21,961 bases of DNA, from NCBI GenBank assembly GCA_964483045.1, contig CAYZZK010000004.1, positions 1 through 21,961 on the forward strand, read 5' to 3'. Source of the DNA: JBBTYG01 sp964483045 (GTDB lineage: Bacteria; Patescibacteriota; Minisyncoccia; UBA6257; 2-01-FULL-56-20). The notes below the pieces were generated by a model. The model worked only from the letters and a program-made list of their open reading frames with translations. It ran no database searches and was not told where the DNA came from. Numbering within the stretch: position 1 is the stretch's first letter; every line of letters starts with the position of its first letter. This document shows, piece after piece, positions 13,683 to 21,961 of the stretch. Both the position numbers and the translations under genes were made by a program.

Positions 13683-13764
13683 TCTAACTTAGGACTTGAA
13701 ACTTATAACTTTTGACTTCTTTATTGTAGCATGTCCCTTAGTCATAAGTTATTAGTTGTCAGTT
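13683..13764. repeat. Two opposed arrays of 7-base degenerate repeats between rpsF and ssb
   Basis: Plus strand 13683-13717 reads TCTAACT, TAGGACT, TGAAACT, TATAACT, TTTGACT: five heptamers each ending ACT. After about 19 bases, 13737-13764 reads CTTAGTC, ATAAGTT, ATTAGTT, GTCAGTT: four heptamers with AGT at the same place, i.e. the reverse orientation. The second array runs into the rpsF stop codon. Confidence 0.7.
13723..13728 (-). promoter_or_regulatory. Candidate -10 box of ssb
   Basis: TACAAT on the minus strand sits between the two heptamer arrays, so a transcript starting near 13716 would have a leader of about 36 bases made almost entirely of the heptamer repeats. No good -35 is visible. 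Confidence 0.35.
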
Positions 13765-14231
13765 TACTGTAATATTTCTTCTATCTTCTTCTCCAATGCT
13801 TCATTGCTCAATACGCTTGGCTGGCGAGACTCCGCGGTGGGAGGCGTCCCTGCGGAACGCCGCGGAGACGGCCTGAAAGACGGCCGAGCAAATCTCTTCG
13901 CCGCTTCGTCGCGCTCAATTTTGGAAGTAAAAAGGCGCAAAATCAAAAACCGCAACACTTGCATATTGCTCTTCAAATTCGCTTCGAGCAGTTTTACGCT
14001 ATCCGGAAAAGCGGACGCGTGAAAGAAAACAAAATATGCTTCTTTCGCGCCTCCAATTTCGTACGCCAGCCGGATTTTCTTTACCTGCCCTTCCGATTTT
14101 ATCTCAATCTTATGCTGGCCGAGTACGCTAAGAATATTCGGCAAAAGTTCTTCTTGCGGCAAAAGAAGGGCAATCTCATAGTCCCTCACTTGAACCCCTT
14201 CCTTTTCTTCTTTTTTATTTGGTATAGCCAT
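13764..14231 (-). CDS. rpsF: 30S ribosomal protein S6 with a repeat-derived C-terminal insertion
   Basis: S6 sits on the platform of the small subunit, paired with S18. Residues about 17-105 show the S6 fold (RDYEIALLLPQEELLPNILS, GQVKKIRLAYEIGGAKEAYFVFFHA, LEANLKSNMQVLRFLILR). Residues about 111-140 are an Arg/Pro/Ser-rich stretch (ARPSFRPSPRRSAGTPP) whose DNA is palindromic (13830-13886). A normal-looking helix (LSNEALEKKIEEIL) then closes the protein, so the stretch looks like an insertion. At 155 aa it is longer than usual (95-135). It heads the rpsF-ssb group. No Shine-Dalgarno. Confidence 0.93.
   Translation of the reverse strand: MAIPNKKEEKEGVQVRDYEIALLLPQEELLPNILSVLGQHKIEIKSEGQVKKIRLAYEIGGAKEAYFVFFHASAFPDSVKLLEANLKSNMQVLRFLILRLFTSKIERDEAAKRFARPSFRPSPRRSAGTPPTAESRQPSVLSNEALEKKIEEILQ
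13830..13886. repeat. Palindromic element in frame in rpsF
   Basis: CTCCGCGG (13830-13837) and CCGCGGAG (13860-13867) are perfect inverted copies, with GGCGT (13843-13847) and ACGCC (13857-13861) inside. Next to them CGGCC (13869-13873) pairs with GGCCG (13882-13886). The words GCGTCCC and GAACG-CG recur in the same order in the miaA element, suggesting one repeat family. Confidence 0.6.
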
Positions 14232-14279
14232 AGATTTATGGATTCCCGCGCGCCGGCTCTTCGGTGCGGCGGCACATGA

Positions 14280-14309
14280 AGTATAAATGATAGTTCAAAT
14301 CAAATGCAA
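14280..14309 (-). promoter_or_regulatory. Candidate promoter of rpsF-ssb
   Basis: Minus strand: -35 TTGCAT (14304-14309), 18-base spacer, -10 TATACT (14280-14285). It implies a leader of about 42 bases, GC-rich with CCG words. S6-S18 is known to autoregulate through a leader containing a bulged CCG in many bacteria, but I cannot confirm that fold here. No clear terminator separates this from rpoBC. Confidence 0.45.
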
Positions 14310-14339
14310 GCGTTATAGACACCGCAGCTCTGTGAAACA

Positions 14340-17300
14340 TTATTGAGCAATTTGCACCTCTTCTGCTTTCGGCTCTTTTACTTCCTTCCCCTCTTCCGCC
14401 TCGAGCGCTTCAGAATGCACGACTCGCCCGACACTTCCCATTGGGATGAGACGCCCGATAATCACATTCTCTTTGAGTCCCCGAAGCGTATCGATCTTGC
14501 CTTCTATCGCAGCTTTCACGAGTACTCTCGACGTATCTTGGAAGGAAGCGGACGAGAGGAAACTTTCGGAGGTAAGCGCAATCCGTGTAACTCCCAACAG
14601 CAGTTCTTCGCCTTTTGCCGGACGCAGCCCTTGCTTCTTAAGCTCTTTATTGACTTCAAGCATCCGGTCTTTCTCGATAGTTTCTCCCGCCACAAAGTCC
14701 TGCGCTTCTCCGGCATCTTTAATTTTCACGCGGGAGAACATTTTTCGAATAATCACCTCGATATGTTTGTTGTTAATCGAAGCGCCTTCAGACATGTAAA
14801 TCTTTTGCACTTCGTTTATAACATATCGTTCGACTTCCCTGATTCCTTTGAGTTCCAAAAGTTCTTTCAAATCCACGTGGCCTTCCGAAAGTTGATCCCC
14901 CCGCTTCACCGGATCTCCGATTTTTACAAACAGTGTCGCGGAGCGATGCACCGAGAATTCTTTCTCTTTTGCTTTTAGTTTTTCGCCTTTAGCGGCGATT
15001 TTTAATACCTTGAGCGATCCTTTCTCCTCTACCTTTTCCAAAACGCCATCCACCGGGCACAAAATCGCCTTGCCCTTCGGCGGCCTGACTTCAAAAATTT
15101 CTTCGACTCGGGGCAAGCCGTGCGTGATGTCAACCCCGGCAACGCCTCCGGTATGGAACGTTCTCATAGTAAGCTGCGTCCCCGGCTCACCGATTGACTG
15201 CGCAGCGACAACGCCAACCGCGCTGCCCATTTTAACCGGCTTGTTGTTGCCCAAATCAAGGCCATAGCACGTGGCGCAGACGCCGTAGAGCGTCCGGCAC
15301 ATAATCGGAGACCGCACTTTCACGGATTCCAGCGAAGATTTTTCGATCCGTTCAGACGCAACGCTGTCTATAACTTCTCCGCCCCGCACAACGATTTTCC
15401 GATCCACGCGAACATCGTCGAGCGCAGTCCTTGAAAAGAGCTTGCTCCTGAAGGACTGGTTGAATTCCTTTCCATCAGCGCGGTAAATTTCTATTCCATC
15501 TTTCACTCTGCAGTCTTCTTCGCGGATAATAAGATCTTGAGACACGTCGACGAGCCGACGCGTGAGGTATCCGGCTTGCGCGGTTTTGAGCGCGGTGTCG
15601 GTTGTCCCCTTTCTTGCGCCCGTCGTCGAAATGAAATATTCTAGAACACTCAATCCTTCCTTAAACGAAGATTTGATCGGCAATTCGATTTCCTCTCCTT
15701 TAGGATTCTGGACCAGTCCTTTCATACCCATCATCTGAATCGGCTGCGCCCACGATCCTCGAGATCCCGAATCGATAATTTGATAAATCGAATTGTTTTT
15801 TGGCAATGCGTTCGCGATAAGTTTGGCTATTTCCTCTTTTGCTTTTCCCCAAACGCTTATCGTTCGCCCGCGCCGCTCGGTTTCTGTAAGCAACCCACCG
15901 TTGAACTGTTCCCGCACAAGCTCGACTTCTTTTTCCGCGGCACGCAAAATATTCGGCTTGTTCGTCGGGGGAACAAGGTCGGCCATCGCCCACGTGATGC
16001 CGGATCGCGTTGCCATTTCAAATCCTAAAAGCTTAATTCTGTCGAGCGTGTCTCTCGCCGCCTCGAGACCGTGCACTTCGAGCACTTTTTCAATGAGCCG
16101 CGCGAGTTTCTTCTTATTCATCGTATCGTTGATAAATTCGGAAACTCCGGCCAGCGCCTGGTTAAAAATCAATCTGCCCACGGTTGTTTCGATGTTGCCG
16201 AACTTAATCGGCTCATGCAACTCGATTGCCCCGAATTCAAGTGCCAAGTTCGCTTCATCGAAACTCGACATCGCCTTCGTTCCCTTTCCGGCGGGGGCAG
16301 AATCCATACGGGTGAGATAATAAATTCCCAACACCATGTCTTGCGTCGGCGTCGTGATAAGCTCTCCGGTCGCCGGCTTTAAAAGATTTCCTCCTGCAGA
16401 CATAACGCTCGCCACTTCTTTTTGCGCCTCGGACCCGAGCGGCAAATGGACCGCCATTTGGTCTCCGTCAAAGTCGGCATTAAACGCCACACAGACAAGA
16501 GGCGGAATCTGCAAAGCAAGGCCTTCGATAAGAATCGGTCTGAACGCCTGGATGCTCAAGCGATGGAGCGTCGGCGCGCGGTTTAAAAGCACTTTTCTGT
16601 CTTTGATAATATCTTCGAGAATTGCCCATACCTCGTCGCTCCCTTCTTCGATAAACCTGTTTGCGCTCCGGATATTGTGCGCAAGCCCTTTCTTCATGAC
16701 TTCGCTGATGATAAACGGGCGGAAAAGTTCCAACGCCATTATTTTCGGAAGCCCGCATTCGTCGAGCTTCAGTTTCGGCCCGACGACGATCACGGAACGG
16801 CCGGAGTAATCCACCCGCTTGCCCAGTAAATTCTGCCTGAACCTGCCCTGTTTGCCCTTAAGCATGTCCGCGAGAGAACGAAGCGGGCGCCGCCGCGCGG
16901 AAAGCTGCTGCGAACCGAAACGGGCCGAATTATCGATAAGCGCATCGACTGCCTCCTGGAGCATTCGTTTTTCGTTCCGGATGATTACGTCCGGCGCTTT
17001 TATCTCCAAAAGTTTTTTCAATCGATTGTTGCGGTTGATGACGCGGCGGTAGAGGTCGTTTAAATCAGACGTGGCGTAACGGCCGCCATCCAAGACAACC
17101 ATCGGCCGAAGATCCGGCGGCAAAACCGGGAGAACATTCAATACCATCCACTCCGGGCGGGTATTGTTTTTGATCATCGAGCGCACCATCTTAAGGCGCC
17201 TCAACAGTTTTGCCTGCGTAAGGTTTTCTTTCGTGTTTTCAAGCTGGCGCTCAATTTTTTGCGCTTCCTTCTTGAGATCCATTTTCTCTAAAATGCTCCG

Positions 17301-20300
17301 GACCGCTTCCGCGCCGCTTGAGGCCCGGAATACCGAACCAAACCTCTTGGAGAGGTTGAAATATTCCGTCTCGCCCAAGACTTGGCCGACATGGAGATTT
17401 TCGAGGTAATCCTCCGCGGTATCCGCCACCTTCATGAGGTCCTTTTTCGCTTTCTTGTCTCCTTTGGGTTCATTCTTCAATTTTCCCCGGAGTTCCCGGC
17501 CGATATCTGCGAGCGCTTTTTTCTTTTCGTCTTCGTTGACTTCCGTAACAATATAAGCGGAATAGTAAATGACCAACTCCAATTTGCCGGTAGGAACGTC
17601 CAACATCAAACTCAATCGCGACGGCACGCTTCGCAGGAACCAGATATGGCTCACGGGAGTTGCAAGCGAAATGTGCCCAAGCCGCTCGCGGCGGACAACG
17701 GCGCGCGTTACTTCAACGCCGCACTTGTCGCAGACCACCCCTTTATACCTGATCCGGCGGTATTTTCCGCAATAACATTCATAGTCTTTCGTCGGGCCGA
17801 AAATCCGCTCGGAGAAAAGGCCGTCTTTTTCAGGGCGCTGGGTCCGGTAATTGATTGTTTCGGGCTTTATGACTTCGCCGTGGGACCACTTCAATATTTC
17901 GTCTGGCGAAGCCGTACTGATTTTAAGCGCGCTGAAATCGTCCCGCCGGTCGGAATCGGAATCGTAGAGGGGCTTGATGTCGAACGCCATTGCCTTGAGT
18001 TCGTTCATGAGTACGTTAAATGACGCGGGCAAGTTCGCTTCTTTTATTTCTTCGCCGCGGATAATGGATTCGTAAGCGGCGGCTCGGCCGAGTACGTCGT
18101 CGGACTTGATAGTAAGCATCTCTTGGAGCGTATGCCTCGCTCCATATCCCTCGAGCGCCCACACCTCCATTTCTCCGAAACGCTGTCCCCCGAACTGCGC
18201 TTTGCCTCCCAGTGGCTGTTGGGTGATAAGAGAATACGGCCCGATCGATCGCATGTGCACCTTGTCCTCCACGAGGTGATTCAATTTCATAATGTATACT
18301 TGCCCGACAGTTATGCGGTTATCAAAAGCATTGCCGGTGCGCCCGTCAAAGAGCTGCACCTTGCCGTCTTCCGGCAAGCCCGCCTTCTTGAGTTCCTCTC
18401 GCATTTCCGCTTCCGTTATCGAATCCAGCCCCGGAGTAATTGCGCGATATCCCAATTTCGAAGCCGCCCAACCAAGATGTGTTTCCAAAATTTGCCCGAG
18501 GTTCATACGGGACGCGACGCCCAAAGGATTCAAAATGATATCCACAGGGGTTCCATCCGCGAGATATGGCATATCTTGCACCGAACTTACGAGGGAAATA
18601 ACCCCTTTGTTTCCGTGCCGCCCCGCCAACTTGTCCCCCGCCTGTACTTTCCGAAGCTCCGCCACTTCCACCTGAATCCGTCTGATAATTCCGGGCTCGA
18701 GCTTGTCTCCTTTTTCGCGATCAAAAACTTTTACGTTTATCACGCGCCCGCGCCGGCCGTGCGGCAAAGTAAGCGACGTATCTTTCACATCTCGCGCTTT
18801 TTCGCCGAAAATTGCCCGAAGGAGCCGCTCTTCCGACGTCAGCTCCGCTTCTCCTTTCGGAGAAATTTTGCCGACCAAAATATCGCCGGACTTTATTTCG
18901 GCTCCGATGCGTATAATCCCTTCTTCATCCAGATTCTTCAGTTTTTCTTCGGAAACATTCGGAATATCGGGGGTCGTCACTTCCGGCCCAAGCTTCGTAT
19001 CACGTACGTCGCAATAAAAATCTTCGATATGTATCGACGTGAATAAATCATCCCGCACAACTCGTTCAGATAAAATAATCGCATCCTCGAAGTTGGCGCC
19101 TTGCCACGACATGAACGCGACAAGCAGATTTTGCCCCAACGCCAGCACTCCGTTTTCTATCGAAGGGCCGTCGACAAGCACCGCGCCTTTTTTAACTATT
19201 TGGCCGATAGACACGAGCGGCCGCTGGGAAATGCATGTAAACTGGTTCGATCGCTTGAATTTTTCCAAAACATAGTTTTTTATCGTGCCATTCGAGTACT
19301 TTACTTTCACATGGCTCGCATCCACTCCGATGACTTCTCCGTTGGCTTCTGCTTGAACCACATATCCGGAATCAGTCGCGACGTGGTCTTCTTCTCCTGT
19401 CGAAACATACGGGGCCTGTGGCTTGATCGAAACAACTGCCTGGCGCTGCATGTTTGAACCCATGAGCGCGCGGTTGGCGTCGTCATGCTGTAAAAACGGT
19501 ATTAGCGAGGTCGCCACGCTGATAAACTGATGCGGCGCGACATCAATAAATTCAACCTCTTTCCGCAAACAGGTTTCGGGAACGCCTTTTACGCGTGCCT
19601 CGACGACTTCGTCCAAAATATTTCCTTTTTCGTCTTTCCTGACGCCGCCATGGGTAATTTTATATTTTTCTTCCTCAAGGGCATCGAACCAGATAATTTC
19701 ATCGGTGACCCGGCCGTTCTCCACTTTCGCATACGGAGTTTCCAAAAATCCGAATTCGTTGATCCGGGAAAAACTCGCCAAGTAGTTGATAAGACCGATA
19801 TTGCCGCCTTCCGGAGTTTGAATCGGACAAATGCGCCCATAGTGGGACCGATGAACGTCGCGAACTTCGAAACTCGCCCGTTCGCGCGTAAGTCCTCCGG
19901 GGCCGAGCGCAGAAATCCTCCGCTTGTGCTCAAGCTCGGCTAACGGATTCACCTGATCCATGAATTGCGAAAGTTGGGATGAAGCGAAAAATTCCTTCAC
20001 GACGGCTGAAATCGGCCGGAAATTCACAAGCTGGGCCGGCATAAGGCGCTCTTTATCTTCGATTGACATGCGGTCCTGAATAATTCTCCGGAGGCGGGCA
20101 AATCCGATTCTAAGTCTTCCCTGTAAAAGCTCGCCGACCGCTTTGAGCCGCCGGTTCCCCAGGTGATCGATGTCATCCGGTTCGGCGCTCGGATTGTTAT
20201 TTTGAGAAATAATTTCCCGGACGATCGCGATCAAATCCTCCAAATCCAAAAGTTTTGTTATCTTCTTTTTATCAAAATTGAGCCGCTGATTTACCTTAAA

Positions 20301-21107
20301 CCTGCCGACGGGAGAAAGATCATACCTGTCAGACCGCTTGAACATCGCGTCAATAAGACTTTTTGCGGTCGCCGGGGTCGCGGGATCGCCCGGACGAAGT
20401 CGCCGATAAATTTCCACATACGATTCTTCGACATTCTTCGCCACATCTTTCTTGAGCGTTGCCCCGATGAATTTAATAGGACCGGTATCTATATCAGTGA
20501 ACGAGGAAATAATCTTGCTCTCCTCAATTCCGAAAATCCGGAACAGGTCGGTGACGGGCACTTTGCGCCGGCGGTCGATCTTTACGCTTATAACCCCGTC
20601 CGCATCCGTTTCGAATTCGAGCCACGCGCCCCGGTTCGGAATAATTTTTGCGCCAAAAAGCTGCCGGCCCCGATATGGGACGGCAGTAAAGTAAACTCCG
20701 GCGGAACGAATAAGTTGCGAAACGACGACACGCTCGACCCCGTTAATGATAAACGTTCCCCGCTGGGTCATGAGCGGAAAATCGCCAAAATAGACTTCTT
20801 GGGTTTCTTCTTTTCGCGTTCTCTTGTTCGTCAGGCGCAGCTTGATCCGCAAAGGCGCTTCGTATGTCGCGTCTTTGTACCGCACGACTTGTTCATCGTA
20901 CTTCGGCTCGTCAAAATGGTAATCCTCGAACTTGAGCTCGAGCTCTTTTCCCGTGTGATCGAGAATCGGAGAAATTTCTTCTAAGAGTTCGTGGATTCCT
21001 TTCTTGAGGAACCACTCGTACGAAAACAACTGCGCTTCGTTGAGGTTGAATGGCTTAATGAGGGGTTTTGATTTTCCAAATACTTTTGTTGATGAAAATT
21101 TAGGCAT
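14340..21107 (-). CDS. rpoBC: Fused RNA polymerase beta-beta' subunit, 2255 aa
   Basis: One uninterrupted frame encodes both large subunits of RNA polymerase. Residues 1 to about 1045 are beta: RTRKEETQEVYFGDFPLMT, the rifampicin-region RRISALGPGGL, GDKLAGRHGNKG (Asp825 to Gly835) near the active site, and the clamp-connecting end GYGARHTLQEMLTIKSDD. About ten acidic/basic residues (YDSDSDRRD) lead at Asp1057 into DFSALKISTASPDEI, a typical beta-prime start. Beta-prime then shows zinc site 1 (Cys1111, 1113, 1126, 1129), the catalytic NADFDGDQM (1543-1551, Asp1545/1547/1549), and zinc site 2 (Cys1866, 1937, 1944, 1947). Both parts look complete for a small polymerase. The weak AGAAG before ATG is the only candidate ribosome site. 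It lies downstream of mltG and upstream of rpsF. Confidence 0.97.
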   Translation of the reverse strand: MPKFSSTKVFGKSKPLIKPFNLNEAQLFSYEWFLKKGIHELLEEISPILDHTGKELELKFEDYHFDEPKYDEQVVRYKDATYEAPLRIKLRLTNKRTRKEETQEVYFGDFPLMTQRGTFIINGVERVVVSQLIRSAGVYFTAVPYRGRQLFGAKIIPNRGAWLEFETDADGVISVKIDRRRKVPVTDLFRIFGIEESKIISSFTDIDTGPIKFIGATLKKDVAKNVEESYVEIYRRLRPGDPATPATAKSLIDAMFKRSDRYDLSPVGRFKVNQRLNFDKKKITKLLDLEDLIAIVREIISQNNNPSAEPDDIDHLGNRRLKAVGELLQGRLRIGFARLRRIIQDRMSIEDKERLMPAQLVNFRPISAVVKEFFASSQLSQFMDQVNPLAELEHKRRISALGPGGLTRERASFEVRDVHRSHYGRICPIQTPEGGNIGLINYLASFSRINEFGFLETPYAKVENGRVTDEIIWFDALEEEKYKITHGGVRKDEKGNILDEVVEARVKGVPETCLRKEVEFIDVAPHQFISVATSLIPFLQHDDANRALMGSNMQRQAVVSIKPQAPYVSTGEEDHVATDSGYVVQAEANGEVIGVDASHVKVKYSNGTIKNYVLEKFKRSNQFTCISQRPLVSIGQIVKKGAVLVDGPSIENGVLALGQNLLVAFMSWQGANFEDAIILSERVVRDDLFTSIHIEDFYCDVRDTKLGPEVTTPDIPNVSEEKLKNLDEEGIIRIGAEIKSGDILVGKISPKGEAELTSEERLLRAIFGEKARDVKDTSLTLPHGRRGRVINVKVFDREKGDKLEPGIIRRIQVEVAELRKVQAGDKLAGRHGNKGVISLVSSVQDMPYLADGTPVDIILNPLGVASRMNLGQILETHLGWAASKLGYRAITPGLDSITEAEMREELKKAGLPEDGKVQLFDGRTGNAFDNRITVGQVYIMKLNHLVEDKVHMRSIGPYSLITQQPLGGKAQFGGQRFGEMEVWALEGYGARHTLQEMLTIKSDDVLGRAAAYESIIRGEEIKEANLPASFNVLMNELKAMAFDIKPLYDSDSDRRDDFSALKISTASPDEILKWSHGEVIKPETINYRTQRPEKDGLFSERIFGPTKDYECYCGKYRRIRYKGVVCDKCGVEVTRAVVRRERLGHISLATPVSHIWFLRSVPSRLSLMLDVPTGKLELVIYYSAYIVTEVNEDEKKKALADIGRELRGKLKNEPKGDKKAKKDLMKVADTAEDYLENLHVGQVLGETEYFNLSKRFGSVFRASSGAEAVRSILEKMDLKKEAQKIERQLENTKENLTQAKLLRRLKMVRSMIKNNTRPEWMVLNVLPVLPPDLRPMVVLDGGRYATSDLNDLYRRVINRNNRLKKLLEIKAPDVIIRNEKRMLQEAVDALIDNSARFGSQQLSARRRPLRSLADMLKGKQGRFRQNLLGKRVDYSGRSVIVVGPKLKLDECGLPKIMALELFRPFIISEVMKKGLAHNIRSANRFIEEGSDEVWAILEDIIKDRKVLLNRAPTLHRLSIQAFRPILIEGLALQIPPLVCVAFNADFDGDQMAVHLPLGSEAQKEVASVMSAGGNLLKPATGELITTPTQDMVLGIYYLTRMDSAPAGKGTKAMSSFDEANLALEFGAIELHEPIKFGNIETTVGRLIFNQALAGVSEFINDTMNKKKLARLIEKVLEVHGLEAARDTLDRIKLLGFEMATRSGITWAMADLVPPTNKPNILRAAEKEVELVREQFNGGLLTETERRGRTISVWGKAKEEIAKLIANALPKNNSIYQIIDSGSRGSWAQPIQMMGMKGLVQNPKGEEIELPIKSSFKEGLSVLEYFISTTGARKGTTDTALKTAQAGYLTRRLVDVSQDLIIREEDCRVKDGIEIYRADGKEFNQSFRSKLFSRTALDDVRVDRKIVVRGGEVIDSVASERIEKSSLESVKVRSPIMCRTLYGVCATCYGLDLGNNKPVKMGSAVGVVAAQSIGEPGTQLTMRTFHTGGVAGVDITHGLPRVEEIFEVRPPKGKAILCPVDGVLEKVEEKGSLKVLKIAAKGEKLKAKEKEFSVHRSATLFVKIGDPVKRGDQLSEGHVDLKELLELKGIREVERYVINEVQKIYMSEGASINNKHIEVIIRKMFSRVKIKDAGEAQDFVAGETIEKDRMLEVNKELKKQGLRPAKGEELLLGVTRIALTSESFLSSASFQDTSRVLVKAAIEGKIDTLRGLKENVIIGRLIPMGSVGRVVHSEALEAEEGKEVKEPKAEEVQIAQ

Positions 21108-21202
21108 TTTCTTCTATAAAATACTTCGCTTAAAAACTGCTCCAGACGCACTAACCTGCGGTTTTTTGAACAACCCCTTACATCGTGGAAAACGGACAGC
21201 AC

Positions 21203-21227
21203 AAAAGCTCTCCTCACAGAGGCTTTT
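21203..21227. terminator. Terminator overlapping the mltG stop
   Basis: AAAAGC (21203-21208) pairs with GCTTTT (21222-21227), extended by CTC/GAG with one bulged T. T runs follow in both directions. It separates mltG from rpoBC. Confidence 0.6.
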
Positions 21228-21961
21228 TACTTTTTTGGTTTACCTAGGTATTTAACACGATTTCCCTCCTGTTCGTCAAGGTCCCTGCTAAATATGGTTT
21301 TATGAGTCGCCGGATCACTCAAATAATACCAGTAAGGCGAACTCTTTGGATGCACCGCGGCCACTAAAGCAGAAATACCGGGATTACCAATGGGTGTCGG
21401 AGGGAGACCCATGTGTAGATATGTATTGTATGGGGATTCTATTTTAAAGTCAAGAGCACTTAGTGGATAACAGCTCTTATTTACTGGATACAATGCCATC
21501 TCCTTCGCGTAGCAAATAGCTGCATCCACCTGGATCGGAATTCCGGCTTCGATGCGCTTTTGCAAAATGCCCGCAACGATTTTCCTGTCTTCAAAATCCG
21601 GGATTTCCTTTTCGATGAGTGACGCGAGAATTATGCTCGACGTGGCGCCTGCAGTGTTGCCGGCAAAAATCGAATCCGTCTTGGATTTAAAGGTGTCCAG
21701 AAATTTCCCGATAACGTCCTCAACGTCGGAATTTTTGAAAAACCTGTACGTATCGGGAAACAGCCGCCCCTCAAAAGAATTCTTTTTGTTCGCTTCGACC
21801 AATTCGCCGGCCTTAAGTACCCCCGATGAACTCAAGAGACGATCTATGTCGTACACGGAGTATCCCTCGACGACAGTTACAGAAACTTCGGTCCGCGATC
21901 CCGAAACAAGCTTCGAAAGAATTTCCCCGCTCGTCATGCCGGATTCCAATGTGTACAATCC
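21227..21961 (-). CDS. mltG: Endolytic murein transglycosylase MltG, N-terminus beyond the window
   Basis: MltG cleaves nascent peptidoglycan strands at the membrane and so sets glycan length. The visible 244 residues are the periplasmic LysM-like part and catalytic domain: VTVVEGYSVYDIDRLL, EGRLFPDTYRF, the catalytic-Glu segment ASLIEKE, then IQVDAAICYA, SPYNTYLHMGLPPTPIGNPG and the C-terminal YWYYLSDPATHKTIFS. The frame is open to the last base, so the membrane helix and start codon are off the edge. It implies a peptidoglycan wall. The TAA stop lies inside a hairpin that serves as terminator ahead of rpoBC. Confidence 0.94.
   Translation of the reverse strand, partial: GLYTLESGMTSGEILSKLVSGSRTEVSVTVVEGYSVYDIDRLLSSSGVLKAGELVEANKKNSFEGRLFPDTYRFFKNSDVEDVIGKFLDTFKSKTDSIFAGNTAGATSSIILASLIEKEIPDFEDRKIVAGILQKRIEAGIPIQVDAAICYAKEMALYPVNKSCYPLSALDFKIESPYNTYLHMGLPPTPIGNPGISALVAAVHPKSSPYWYYLSDPATHKTIFSRDLDEQEGNRVKYLGKPKK

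Noticed and set aside
14244..14279. Short upstream frame in the rpsF leader (12 codons)
   Set aside because: Its ATG lies only two bases after the -10 box, so it would be upstream of the predicted transcript start.
20163..20984. 273-residue plus-strand frame opposite rpoBC, with other long antisense frames from 14343 to 20984
   Set aside because: They mirror the conserved polymerase gene, show no independent signals and are rich in Arg/Phe/His as expected for shadows.

Overview
The window looks like part of a small-genome Candidate Phyla Radiation bacterium, most likely Parcubacteria/Patescibacteria. This is inferred from the proteins: a threonyl-tRNA synthetase without its TGS domain, a UvrC that stops before the helix-hairpin-helix domain, a short RNA polymerase beta part without large inserts, and many short proteins with no recognisable family. 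TGA is used as a normal stop (miaA, gatB), so this is not a lineage with TGA recoded to glycine.

Layout. Bases 1-2750 are an accessory strip: the 3' end of a plus-strand gene, then minus-strand small genes (lipoprotein-like, 61 aa, Cys-rich 145 aa, membrane-anchored 349 aa) separated by many hairpins. Bases 2895-5231 carry minus-strand uvrC, an acyl-carrier-protein-like gene without the phosphopantetheine serine, and tpiA. Bases 5358-6074 hold a secreted protein of unknown function. Plus-strand thrS-miaA (6259-9000) has its own near-consensus promoter. A Cys-rich ORFan (9113-9517) precedes the minus-strand tmk-gatB pair, two bases apart. A short plus-strand gene (11948-12340) converges on a minus-strand translation/replication cluster read rpsF, ssb, small membrane protein, rplK. 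Upstream of it is a single 2255-codon gene encoding RNA polymerase beta and beta-prime as one chain, and then the 3' part of mltG, cut by the window edge.

Most of the window is core information processing (transcription, ribosome, tRNA charging and modification, nucleotide supply, repair). Three features stand out. The first is the rpoB-rpoC fusion. The second is a split in gene starts: most core genes have a -10 box only 6-9 bases from the start codon or no visible Shine-Dalgarno, whereas the strong Shine-Dalgarno sites belong to unrecognised or accessory genes. The third is a set of palindromic or periodic repeats, some inserted in frame into miaA and rpsF. I found no tRNA, rRNA, CRISPR array, transposase or phage gene.
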